A DNA stretch of 12,023 nt from Planctomycetaceae bacterium (GTDB taxonomy: Bacteria; Planctomycetota; Planctomycetia; Pirellulales; UBA1268): positions 1 through 12,023 of the forward strand of contig CANGGC010000023.1 of the NCBI GenBank assembly GCA_947453125.1. The letters run 5' to 3'. The notes under the pieces were generated by a model, which worked only from the letters and a program-made list of their open reading frames with translations, was not told where the DNA came from and made no database searches. Shown here one piece after another: positions 6,603 to 12,023 of this stretch (positions within the stretch are counted from its first letter, which is position 1; each line of letters starts with the position of its first letter). The translations under genes were made by a program, and so were the position numbers.

Positions 6603-6878
6603 ATGCGAAGGTTGCTCTACCAGGACGAAGCTCGGCTCGAATATGGGCGGATGTTCTGGGCCGATCCCCGCAAGCGGCAGCGGCTCCTCGATCATTGGCT
6701 CGACGCCCGCCATCCGTCGCACGAGCGATTCCTGGAGCGATGGTGGCCGATCGTCGCGCGGGTCCTCGAGGCGAATCCGGCCGCCGACGACCTCCTCGAC
6801 CGTGAGCTCCAAGCCGAGGGCTTGAGTCTCCGCGTCGTCGTCCGGGAGATTCCCCCCGTCTTCGGAAGTTTTTTCTGA
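6603..6878 (+). CDS. Small charged protein of unknown function, partner of the nucleotidyltransferase gene
   Basis: The product is 91 residues from the ATG at 6603; the frame is also open from a TTG at 6567. It is very rich in Arg, Glu, Asp, Leu and Trp and looks helical: MRRLLYQDEARLEYGRMFW, then HWLDARHPSHERFLERWW, then a helix with EANPAADDLLDRELQ, ending in VVVREIPPVFGSFF. Third codon positions are strongly G/C as in neighbouring genes, which supports real coding. No family is recognised. Position downstream of a nucleotidyltransferase-fold gene suggests a two-gene module such as a toxin-antitoxin pair, but nothing in its sequence shows catalytic residues. No Shine-Dalgarno is evident, so it may depend on translation from upstream. 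Confidence 0.6.
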   Translation: MRRLLYQDEARLEYGRMFWADPRKRQRLLDHWLDARHPSHERFLERWWPIVARVLEANPAADDLLDRELQAEGLSLRVVVREIPPVFGSFF

Positions 6879-6975
6879 CCGGCTTCCGGCTCGCCCCGCC
6901 ACCGAGAGCCTTGTGGCGGGACGCCCATCGTCCGTTCCCCGGCTTGAGGACCAGGGTTCAGGGTATGCTTCTCCC

Positions 6976-7050
6976 ATGGAAAAAGAGACGTCTTCAGACA
7001 TCACCGACCGGTCAACATGGCCGGTCTGGAAGGGGCGGGTAGGCGAGCGG
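6976..7050 (+). pseudogene. N-terminal fragment of a planctomycete conserved protein
   Basis: From the ATG at 6976 about 25 residues are meaningful: acidic start, then ITDRSTWPVWKGRVGER. The D-R-(S/T)-T-W-P-V-x-x-x-R-x-G-E pattern recalls the N-terminus of small uncharacterised planctomycete proteins often beside AbiEii-type nucleotidyltransferases (from memory, not searched). After residue 25 the frame runs antisense into the hsdR remnant and the DUF5615 gene, so the homology ends at about 7050. It is therefore a truncated gene. Confidence 0.45.
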
Positions 7051-7106
7051 GAGCCGAGGTGCTCGCAGATCTCCTGCTCGAAGGCGCGTTCCTTGTGGAC
7101 GGCCAT
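7047..7106 (-). pseudogene. hsdR: hsdR 5' remnant (type I restriction endonuclease R subunit)
   Basis: The first 20 residues, MAVHKERAFEQEICEHLGSR, match the very conserved start of planctomycete and cyanobacterial HsdR proteins (M-x-x-H-K-E-x-x-F-E-x-E-I-C-x-H-L). Intact HsdR exceeds 900 residues, with nuclease and DEAD/H helicase domains; none of that follows, because the sequence becomes the reverse of another gene fragment at about 7047-7050. GCGAGG upstream of the ATG gives a proper ribosome site. The gene begins 21 bases after the DUF5615 stop on the same strand, so it was probably the third gene of that operon before being cut. Confidence 0.6.
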
Positions 7107-7127
7107 GCATGCCTCGCCAGCCTGTGG

Positions 7128-7490
7128 TCAGGACGGTTCGATGGGCAAGGGCCTGCGGCGCACCTGGTCGTTCTTGACCGTGACGAAATGGCCCATGACG
7201 TGCGGTTCGATGCTCGACCAGATGCGTTTGAAGGTGTCCCAGAGTTGTGGACCGGCCCCACGCAGACGGAGGTAGACCACACCGGGATGCGGCCGGGAGT
7301 CAGACTGGACGAGTCGGCCGATGTCGCGATCGAAGGTGATCAAGATCCGGTCCTGGAGCCGGCTCATGGCGATCAGATCCTCGTCGGTCGCCTCGCTGGC
7401 GATGACGGATGCCTCGATCACGTCGTGCCCCCGTTCCAGGAGCCACTTGGCGATGGGGCGATCGATGTTCTCATCGGTGAGGAATCGCAT
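7128..7490 (-). CDS. DUF5615 PIN-like (Mut7-C) protein, probable toxin
   Basis: The product is 120 residues. It begins MRFLTDENID (acidic pair at 7-8), continues WLLERGHDVIEA (17-27), has ATDEDLI (34-40) and ITFDRDIGRLV (51-61). These are the spaced acidic residues of the PIN-like DUF5615/Mut7-C fold, a putative RNA-cleaving domain. The tail from about 68 (HPGVVYLRLRG) completes the usual domain length. The ATG at 7490 gives the standard family start two bases after the upstream stop; a TTG at 7496 would overlap that stop by four bases. It pairs with a DUF433 gene directly upstream, a common toxin-antitoxin-like arrangement. The active-site acids appear intact, so it may be functional. Confidence 0.85.
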   Translation of the reverse strand: MRFLTDENIDRPIAKWLLERGHDVIEASVIASEATDEDLIAMSRLQDRILITFDRDIGRLVQSDSRPHPGVVYLRLRGAGPQLWDTFKRIWSSIEPHVMGHFVTVKNDQVRRRPLPIEPS

Positions 7491-7492
7491 CT

Positions 7493-7732
7493 TCAAGCAG
7501 CCGACTGGGGGACATCGACGATCTCGTCGGTTGAGAGCATGGCGGCGGCGTAGGCCTGGCAGGCATGGATCTGGTCGGCAGTGATCCGGGGGTAGGCCTC
7601 GATCAACTGTTCGATCGACCAGCCATCGCCGAGCCTTTCGAGAACGACTTCGACGCCGATGCGCGTCCCCTTGATCTTCGGCTTGCCGCCGATGACGAGG
7701 GGATTGCGGTCGATGTGGTCACGCCAATTCAT
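7493..7732 (-). CDS. DUF433 antitoxin-like DNA-binding protein
   Basis: The product is 79 residues. It has the hallmark DUF433 pattern: NPLVIGGKPKIKGTRIGVEVVLERLGDG (10-37), then a winged-helix-like part WSIEQLIEAYPRITADQIHACQAYAAA (38-64). Such proteins bind DNA and act as the antitoxin partner of DUF5615-type proteins (family knowledge). The ATG at 7732 is preferred: GAGGAA (7739-7744 on the opposite strand) lies 6 bases upstream and the family normally starts near here; the GTG/ATG further out would add a Pro-rich 21-residue extension unlike the family. It is the first gene of a - strand operon running into the DUF5615 gene with a two-base gap. Confidence 0.88.
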   Translation of the reverse strand: MNWRDHIDRNPLVIGGKPKIKGTRIGVEVVLERLGDGWSIEQLIEAYPRITADQIHACQAYAAAMLSTDEIVDVPQSAA

Positions 7733-7790
7733 GGACGGTTCCTCGGGCGGGGCGGGTTTCGAAGGTGCGGCCGGCGGCCTGGTAATGTGA

Positions 7791-7796
7791 ATCATA
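7791..7796 (-). promoter_or_regulatory. Possible -10 element of the DUF433/DUF5615 operon
   Basis: TATGAT (5 of 6 to consensus) on the - strand lies about 60 bases before the DUF433 start. No good -35 pairs with it. The 10-base palindrome TTCCATGGAA (7797-7806) directly upstream would fall in the promoter spacer and could be where DUF433 binds to repress its own operon; this is inference. Confidence 0.3.
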
Positions 7797-7817
7797 TTCC
7801 ATGGAAGTGGTGGCCCT

Positions 7818-7925
7818 TCATGCGGCCTCCCGAAGGATCGCCTTGTCGAACTCGGCGTCCGCCAGAAGCCGCTTCAGCCCGGCGTTCTCCTTCTCGAGGT
7901 CCTTCAGGCGCTTCGCCTGGTCCAT
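7818..7925 (-). mobile_element. IS3-family transposase OrfA C-terminal remnant
   Basis: The last 35 residues of a longer antisense frame read MDQAKRLKDLEKENAGLKRLLADAEFDKAILREAA then stop. The heptad pattern is the leucine-zipper coiled coil that ends IS3-family OrfA proteins (K-R-L-K-x-L-E-x-E-N-x-x-L-K-R-L). Homology starts sharply at about 7925, next to a direct repeat unit, and no helix-turn-helix part, OrfB or terminal inverted repeats are present. It is a short decayed piece of an insertion sequence. Confidence 0.75.
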
Positions 7926-7936
7926 CCGGCGTCGTC

Positions 7937-7961
7937 GCGATGGTCGAGGCAAGCCGATGAA
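7937..7961. repeat. Direct repeat, left copy flanking the PEP-CTERM gene
   Basis: This 25-base unit (starting GCGATGGTCGAGG) is shared with 9928-9952 with a single mismatch (T versus C at the 22nd position) and a 21-base identical core. It sits 12 bases from the edge of the IS3 OrfA remnant. No further copy was seen in the window. Confidence 0.75.
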
Positions 7962-8094
7962 ACGAGGCGTGGCACCCGAGCATTGCCGCGGGCCGCCCGT
8001 CCCGGCCGGGAGGCGGAATTGCGGCCGTTTTGGCCCCACCCCGTGTCGATTCGTGCGTCCCAATGGCAATTTGTCCTTCGCTGCGTCCGGCCCC

Positions 8095-8123
8095 TTGCAT
8101 GAGGGGGCAGGCGGGAAAATAAT
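8095..8123 (+). promoter_or_regulatory. Possible promoter of the autotransporter-repeat gene
   Basis: TTGCAT (8095-8100, 3 of 6) and AATAAT (8118-8123, 5 of 6) lie 17 bases apart in one of the few A/T-rich patches of the region. The start near 8130 leaves about 76 bases of leader before the ATG at 8206. A small hairpin CCCCT-6-AGGGG (8091-8106) overlaps the -35. Confidence 0.4.
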
Positions 8124-8144
8124 TTCGCCGTGCGAAAGCCCGCC
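8110..8144 (+). promoter_or_regulatory. Compound hairpin overlapping promoter/leader of the autotransporter-repeat gene
   Basis: GGCGGG (8110-8115) pairs with CCCGCC (8139-8144), and inside it TTTCG (8123-8127) pairs with CGAAA (8133-8137) around a CCGTG loop, leaving an asymmetric AAAATAA bulge that contains most of the -10. It may be an operator, or part of it may act in the mRNA leader. Confidence 0.4.
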
Positions 8145-8205
8145 ATCACCCCCATCAACACCCGATTCGGTCCCTGCGTCCCAGGAAAAGGAAACGGACA
8201 CGGTC

Positions 8206-9840
8206 ATGATTCGCCTCTCATTCAAGCCGCTTTCTCTTGGGCTGCTGACGCTCGCCTGCATGGCTGCTGCCAGCACGGCATCGGCTGGCTCGCTCACGAC
8301 CTGGTTGGGTTCTGGTACCAGCAACAATTGGTCGACCAATAACAACTGGACCACGAAGCCGACGACGTCTGGCACGTTCTCGCTCGTGTATCGCGGCGCC
8401 CCGAGCAAAACGACGTCGACCAACGACCTCGGCCCGGACGCGGTGTCGATTGACTCGATCCTGTTCGCCAACACCAACTCTGGCACTCTCACGAGCCAAT
8501 TCATCCTGTCCAAGTCGTCGACGTCGCCCGCCCTCTCGCTGGTCAACGGCGCCACCGTCACCACGATTGCTACCGCGACTGACAACCCGCAAGGCGCGCT
8601 GTCCGACTCGATCTCGAGCAGTCTTGCGTTTGGCGGCACAGCCACGTTCAACATGGGCTCGAACCACCACCTGACGCTGTCGGGCACACTGAGTGGCGGC
8701 GCCACGCTCGTGAAACAGGGGGTTGGCGACCTGTTGCTGACAAACACGAACAGCCTCACCGCCCTGTCAATCGAGCAGGGCGTTGTGCAGGTCAACACCA
8801 CGTCCTTCGGTAGGATCACTGGCCTCACCGTCGACATCGGATCGAGCGGCAAGACCGGTACGCTCCGCACGAGCAATCTCGGCTCCACTCTCACGCCGCA
8901 TGAGACGAACATCAAGTTCAAGCTGAATGGCGACGCCAACATCATTCCGAACGGCAACAGCAACATCACCTTCAACGCTGCCAACTTCAATGAAGCGGTC
9001 GCTGGCGTCACCACGCCGGTGACGCTGACACTCGCTGGTGGCGGTGGAGCAGCCAAAGGCTCGGTGATTAATGGTGTGATTCAAGACAACAGTGCGAGCG
9101 GGACGGTAGGCGTGACGATCGGAACCGCAACCACGCGGAACGTCTGGGTGCTCAATGGCATCAACACCTACACCGGTAGCACCACGATTCAGTCTGGTAC
9201 CGGTGGCAAGCTTTTGATGAACGGCACGATCAGCGGGTCATCGACGACGACGTCGTACGGCTATCTCGGCGGCTCCGGCACCTTCCGCGGTGCGGTGATC
9301 GTGTCGTCGGGCACATTGGCCCCGGGTGGCAGTTCCGCGGGCGGCGAAATCGTCGACACAGTCGGTGCGCTGACCATGGCCTCGCTCTCGCTGGGCAGCT
9401 CGGCCACGACGCAACTGATGATCACCGGCACGGCGGCGAGCCTGTATGACCAGGTCGTCGCCTTTGGGTCAGCTGGACTGACCTACGGCGGCAACTTGGA
9501 GCTGACGCTGACTGGATCGCAGGCTTACGCCCTGAACACGACGTTCAACCTGTTCCAGAACTTTGCAACCCGGTCGGGTTCGTTCAGCAGCGTGTCGCTC
9601 GCAGCCGGTGGCACCCCTTACGACGGCTTGGTGTTCGTAAACGTCGGTGGCGGCATCTGGGAGACTGGGGCTATGGGCGGCCCGCTGAATGAGTATCTCC
9701 GGTTCGAGCAGTCGACGGGTAACCTCATCGTGGTGCCCGAGCCATCGACATATGCCATGGCCCTGGCTGGCTTGGCCTGTGGCGGCCGGCAGATGTGGCG
9801 TCGTCGTCGGCTGCGGCAGGCCGCCAGTCTGGCCGCCTGA
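8206..9840 (+). CDS. PEP-CTERM protein with autotransporter-associated beta-strand repeats
   Basis: The product is 544 residues. The signal peptide is at about 1-27 (MIRLSFKPLSLGLLTLACMA, cleavage after TASA). The mature chain is rich in Thr, Ser, Gly and Asn and contains parallel beta-helix type units of the autotransporter-associated family: LVKQGVGDLLLTNTNSL, then LSIEQGVVQVN, later INTYTGSTTIQSGTGGKLL, YGYLGGSGTFRGAV and SGTLAPGG. The C-terminus is a canonical PEP-CTERM signal: VPEPSTYAMA from 510, hydrophobic ALAGLACGG, then WRRRRLR. It is expected to be exported, cleaved and anchored or released by an exosortase system and to form an extracellular fibre or matrix component (inference). 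The ATG at 8206 begins the signal peptide; AGGAAA upstream is rather distant. The same frame is open from 7801, but that part covers the IS remnant and repeat and is not coding. Confidence 0.88.
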   Translation: MIRLSFKPLSLGLLTLACMAAASTASAGSLTTWLGSGTSNNWSTNNNWTTKPTTSGTFSLVYRGAPSKTTSTNDLGPDAVSIDSILFANTNSGTLTSQFILSKSSTSPALSLVNGATVTTIATATDNPQGALSDSISSSLAFGGTATFNMGSNHHLTLSGTLSGGATLVKQGVGDLLLTNTNSLTALSIEQGVVQVNTTSFGRITGLTVDIGSSGKTGTLRTSNLGSTLTPHETNIKFKLNGDANIIPNGNSNITFNAANFNEAVAGVTTPVTLTLAGGGGAAKGSVINGVIQDNSASGTVGVTIGTATTRNVWVLNGINTYTGSTTIQSGTGGKLLMNGTISGSSTTTSYGYLGGSGTFRGAVIVSSGTLAPGGSSAGGEIVDTVGALTMASLSLGSSATTQLMITGTAASLYDQVVAFGSAGLTYGGNLELTLTGSQAYALNTTFNLFQNFATRSGSFSSVSLAAGGTPYDGLVFVNVGGGIWETGAMGGPLNEYLRFEQSTGNLIVVPEPSTYAMALAGLACGGRQMWRRRRLRQAASLAA

Positions 9841-9868
9841 GCGCTCATACCCATCGCTGATTCACAAC

Positions 9869-9898
9869 CGGGCTGGGCATCGCAAGGTGCCCGGCCCG
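9869..9898 (+). terminator. Strong hairpin after the PEP-CTERM gene
   Basis: CGGGCTGGGCA (9869-9879) pairs with TGCCCGGCCCG (9888-9898), 11 pairs with one G-U, around an 8-base loop, 28 bases after the stop. The following bases are ATGTCATT, so there is no true T-tract. Terminator or mRNA 3' stabiliser is inferred from position. Confidence 0.5.
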
Positions 9899-9927
9899 AT
9901 GTCATTCGGCGCCCGCACTGCATCCTG

Positions 9928-9952
9928 GCGATGGTCGAGGCAAGCCGACGAA
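9928..9952. repeat. Direct repeat, right copy flanking the PEP-CTERM gene
   Basis: This is the same 25-base unit as at 7937-7961, in the same orientation, with one mismatch. It lies 29 bases after the gene's terminator-like hairpin, so the two copies bracket the whole 2-kb unit of leader, gene and hairpin. Confidence 0.75.
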
Positions 9953-10169
9953 CTGCCTGCCGACAAGGCGACGGTCGAGGATGCTCGGCAGCGAGGCACT
10001 CGACCCCGGTGCTCACGACGAACGTCTACTCCCGGGCGAGCCTGCTCGATGTGGCGGGAGCGGTCGAGGGAGTTGGAGAGATGCTGCCCCGGCCCGAGGG
10101 GGCTCCGATTGGCACTCTGGGGCAACTTTGCGGGCCCCCGCCCTCCCCTGCCCCGAGCCCTCCGCGCAA

Positions 10170-10215
10170 CAAAAAACCCCTGCGAAACCCGGCAATTCCG
10201 GAACTTCGCAGGGGT
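10170..10215 (-). terminator. Rho-independent terminator of tRNA-Cys
   Basis: ACCCCTGCGAA (10176-10186) pairs perfectly with TTCGCAGGGGT (10205-10215). A smaller inner stem CCGG/CCGG (10189-10192, 10198-10201) lies within. On the - strand the stem is followed by six T residues, the classical terminator layout, about 12 bases after the tRNA 3' end. Confidence 0.85.
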
Positions 10216-10226
10216 CTAAAGCGGAG

Positions 10227-10298
10227 AGGCTCCGGTCGGAGTCGAACCGACGATGGCGGATTTGCAATCCGCTGCCTTAGCCACTTGGCTACGGAGCC
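10227..10298 (-). tRNA. tRNA-Cys (GCA)
   Basis: The gene is 72 bases without an encoded CCA. The acceptor stem GGCTCCG pairs with CGGAGCC over seven positions and the discriminator is T (U73), a known identity element for cysteine. The anticodon arm is GCGGA-TTGCAAA-TCCGC with anticodon GCA; the T arm contains GGTTCGACTCC. It is a single tRNA unit with its own promoter-like sequence upstream and a strong terminator downstream. No duplicate of its 3' end, which would mark an integration site, was seen in the window. Confidence 0.97.
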
Positions 10299-10317
10299 GT
10301 GTATCGGCTGGGACGCC

Positions 10318-10347
10318 ACGCTACGGGAATCCAGGCAGAATGGTCAA
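10318..10347 (-). promoter_or_regulatory. Probable tRNA-Cys promoter
   Basis: On the - strand TTGACC (10342-10347, 5 of 6) is followed after 18 bases by TAGCGT (10318-10323, which keeps the key T, A and final T). The start would fall about 12 bases before the mature tRNA 5' end. Confidence 0.45.
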
Positions 10348-10530
10348 GCCTTAACGGGCCTGCCGTTTCTACCGGACGAAACGATCGTGACGACTGTGCC
10401 TTTTCAATCGTCAATCCGCCCCCCGTTCCTTGACCCCGGCCGCCACCGGGCACGATTTCCCTGAAATCCCCCGGGGAAAGCCCCCGGCGGGGGGAATGAA
10501 AATCCCGTCGACGGAGGAAATCGCGGGCTT
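10348..10530. other. GC-rich spacer between tRNA-Cys and gnd
   Basis: No coding frame on either strand resembles a protein here. The stretch holds stacked G/C inverted repeats, the clearest being CCCCC-GGC-GGGGG (10481-10493) directly after a second dyad around CCCCGGGG. They may insulate the divergent tRNA and gnd units, but no terminator T-tract is seen. Confidence 0.4.
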
Positions 10531-10560
10531 TTGCCGAGGGGCCGGAAGAACCGATATAGT
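10531..10560 (+). promoter_or_regulatory. Probable gnd promoter
   Basis: TTGCCG (10531-10536, 4 of 6) and TATAGT (10555-10560, 5 of 6) are separated by 18 bases. The start would be near 10567, leaving a leader of about 150 bases. Confidence 0.5.
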
Positions 10561-10594
10561 CTCGCCACGCCGCAGGGACTGCCTGATCGGCCCC

Positions 10595-10610
10595 GCCGGA
10601 CCGGTCCGGC
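10595..10610. promoter_or_regulatory. 16-base perfect palindrome in the gnd leader
   Basis: GCCGGACCGGTCCGGC is self-complementary over its whole length and lies 34 bases after the -10 of the gnd promoter. This is a place where a dimeric repressor could block transcription, but no regulator can be named. Confidence 0.45.
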
Positions 10611-10719
10611 CCCTTCCGCAAGATTCGACGGGGGGCCAGGAACGGCCCACCCAACCATCCCATTTATCCCAGACGACACGGCGACGGGAGCTTCCCGACG
10701 CCCCCAGAGGAGCCCGCGC

Positions 10720-12023
10720 ATGAGCCAGAAGGGTACGTGTGACATCGCCTTGATCGGGTTGGCCGTGATGGGGGAAAACCTCGCCCTCAACATCGCCAGC
10801 CGTGGCTACAAGATCGCCGTCTACAACCGGACGGCGAGCGTCACCGATGCCTTCGTCGCCAGCCGCGGCAAGCAGCCGAACGTCGTCGGCTGCCATACGC
10901 TCGAGGATCTCGTCGCCAATCTCAAGAGCCCGCGGAAGATCATGATGATGGTCAAGGCGGGCCCGGCCGTCGACGATCTCATCGCCAAGCTCGCGCCGAT
11001 GCTCTCCAAAGGAGATGTCCTCATCGACGGCGGCAACACCTACCCTGCCGACACCGACCGCCGCACTCGCGAGGTCGAAGCGCAGGGGCTGCTTTATGTC
11101 GGCACCGGCGTGTCGGGGGGCGAGGAAGGGGCGCTGAAGGGACCGAGCATGATGCCCGGTGGCTCGCCCGCTGCGTGGCCGATGGTCAAGGAGATCTTTC
11201 AGGCGATCGCCGCCAAGGTCGGCCCCAAGAAAGACATCCCCTGCTGCGACTGGGTCGGCCCGCGCGGCGCCGGCAACTACGTGAAGATGGTCCACAACGG
11301 GATCGAATATGGCGACATGCAGCTGATCTGCGAGGCCTACGCGCTCCTCAAGCACGCCGCCGGGCTTTCCAACGACCAGCTCGCGGGCGTCTTCGACGAA
11401 TGGAACAAGGGGGAACTCGACAGCTATCTGATCGAGATCACCCGCGACATTTTCACCGTCAAAGATCCCGACAGCGGCGACTTCATGGTCGATCGGATCC
11501 TCGACACCGCCGGCGCCAAGGGGACCGGCAAGTGGATGAGCCAGCTCGCCCTCGATCTCGGCGTGCCGAGCACGCTGGTCACCGAGGCGGTCTACGCCCG
11601 CTCCGTGTCGGCCATCCAAGCCGAGCGCGTCCGGGCAAGCAAGGTCCTCTCCGGCCCCGATGCGTCTGCTGTGAAGGTCGATCCGAAGGTGTTTACGGAG
11701 CAGGTCCGCCAGGCCCTCTACGCCTCGAAGATCGCCAGCTACGCCCAGGGCTTTGTGCAGCTGGCCGCGGCCGCCAAGGAGAACGACTGGAAGCTCGACT
11801 ACCGCTCGATCGCCATGCTGTGGCGCGGCGGCTGTATCATCCGGGCCCAGTTCCTCGAGCGGATCGCGGAGGCTTACGACGCCCACCCAGACCTCGAAAA
11901 CCTCATGCTCGCCCCCTACTTCACCAAGGCCCTCGCCGACGCCCAGGCCGCCTGGCGGCAGGTGATCGCGACGGCGGTGGCGATCGGCCAACCGGTGCCG
12001 GCCCTGATGGCGGCGCTCTCTTA
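10720..12023 (+). CDS. gnd: 6-phosphogluconate dehydrogenase, decarboxylating (3' end outside window)
   Basis: This enzyme converts 6-phosphogluconate and NADP+ to ribulose 5-phosphate, CO2 and NADPH in the oxidative pentose phosphate pathway, in the cytosol. The window encodes 434 residues of an expected 470-490. The N-terminal Rossmann domain has the nucleotide loop GLAVMGENLALN (13-24). LIDGGNTYP (101-109) and GTGVSGGEEGALKGPS (128-143) bind substrate, and NYVKMVHNGIEYGD (186-199) holds catalytic Lys189 and Asn193 with His192. The family signature ILDTAGAKGTGKW is at 260-272. All key residues appear intact. AGAGGAG (10706-10712) lies 7 bases before the ATG. It seems to be a stand-alone unit with its own promoter and a palindrome in the leader. 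Confidence 0.97.
   Translation, partial: MSQKGTCDIALIGLAVMGENLALNIASRGYKIAVYNRTASVTDAFVASRGKQPNVVGCHTLEDLVANLKSPRKIMMMVKAGPAVDDLIAKLAPMLSKGDVLIDGGNTYPADTDRRTREVEAQGLLYVGTGVSGGEEGALKGPSMMPGGSPAAWPMVKEIFQAIAAKVGPKKDIPCCDWVGPRGAGNYVKMVHNGIEYGDMQLICEAYALLKHAAGLSNDQLAGVFDEWNKGELDSYLIEITRDIFTVKDPDSGDFMVDRILDTAGAKGTGKWMSQLALDLGVPSTLVTEAVYARSVSAIQAERVRASKVLSGPDASAVKVDPKVFTEQVRQALYASKIASYAQGFVQLAAAAKENDWKLDYRSIAMLWRGGCIIRAQFLERIAEAYDAHPDLENLMLAPYFTKALADAQAAWRQVIATAVAIGQPVPALMAALS

Noticed and set aside
6354..7106. 250-residue - strand frame starting with the hsdR-like segment
   Set aside because: Only its first 20 residues resemble HsdR. The rest is antisense to the TDRSTWPV fragment, the 91-residue gene and the nucleotidyltransferase gene.
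7801..8205. Upstream extension of the PEP-CTERM frame to 7801
   Set aside because: It would place 135 residues before a textbook signal peptide and translate the IS remnant and repeat in antisense.
7818..9056. 412-residue - strand frame under the PEP-CTERM gene
   Set aside because: It is antisense to a clear secreted protein. Only the last 35 residues (7818-7925) are real, as the IS3 OrfA remnant.
10170..10298. tRNA-Cys as an integration site for the accessory region
   Set aside because: No second copy of the tRNA 3' end, integrase gene or matching repeat was found in the window.
10411..11991. 526-residue - strand frame under gnd
   Set aside because: It is the mirror of a strongly conserved enzyme gene, and its composition is that of a GC-rich shadow.
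1..12023. CRISPR array, rRNA, riboswitch or replication origin
   Set aside because: No regularly spaced repeats, rRNA signatures, known aptamer cores or origin-type box clusters were seen on reading both strands.

Overview
The window looks like chromosomal DNA of a planctomycete, probably of the Pirellulales or a related group. It is GC-rich. It carries two secreted proteins with different C-terminal sorting signals (a canonical PEP-CTERM VPEP tail and a VPEIDP variant) and an ECF sigma factor operon with large unknown membrane proteins. It also holds several small toxin-antitoxin type genes and decayed gene pieces. The lineage call is inference from protein style; no phylogenetic marker was compared.

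Left part (1-2.9 kb, all + strand): a secreted beta-propeller protein; a VapB-like ribbon-helix-helix antitoxin behind a strong hairpin or operator, followed by only the first part of its VapC toxin; a secreted VPEIDP-tailed protein with a good sigma70-type promoter that lies inside the toxin remnant; and a small cupin protein. Middle (2.9-5.6 kb, - strand): a tightly coupled operon of ECF sigma factor, single-pass membrane protein (candidate anti-sigma factor) and four-helix membrane protein with a large soluble domain. The convergent end with the cupin gene holds GC-rich inverted repeats.

Accessory stretch (5.6-8.0 kb): about 400 bases with no recognisable gene, then a nucleotidyltransferase-fold protein and a 91-residue partner of unknown function. 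Next come two truncated genes meeting tail to tail (an unidentified planctomycete family and the first 20 residues of a type I restriction HsdR), an intact DUF433/DUF5615 pair, and the last 35 residues of an IS3-family OrfA. This reads as a site of repeated insertion and deletion in which a restriction island has mostly been lost.

Right part (8.0-12.0 kb): a 544-residue secreted autotransporter-repeat PEP-CTERM protein with a structured leader and a downstream hairpin, flanked by two near-identical 25-base direct repeats about 2 kb apart. Then come tRNA-Cys(GCA) with promoter and rho-independent terminator on the - strand, a 420-base GC-rich spacer with a promoter and a 16-base palindrome, and the 5' nine tenths of gnd (6-phosphogluconate dehydrogenase), cut by the window edge. 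No CRISPR array, rRNA, exosortase gene or complete insertion sequence was found.
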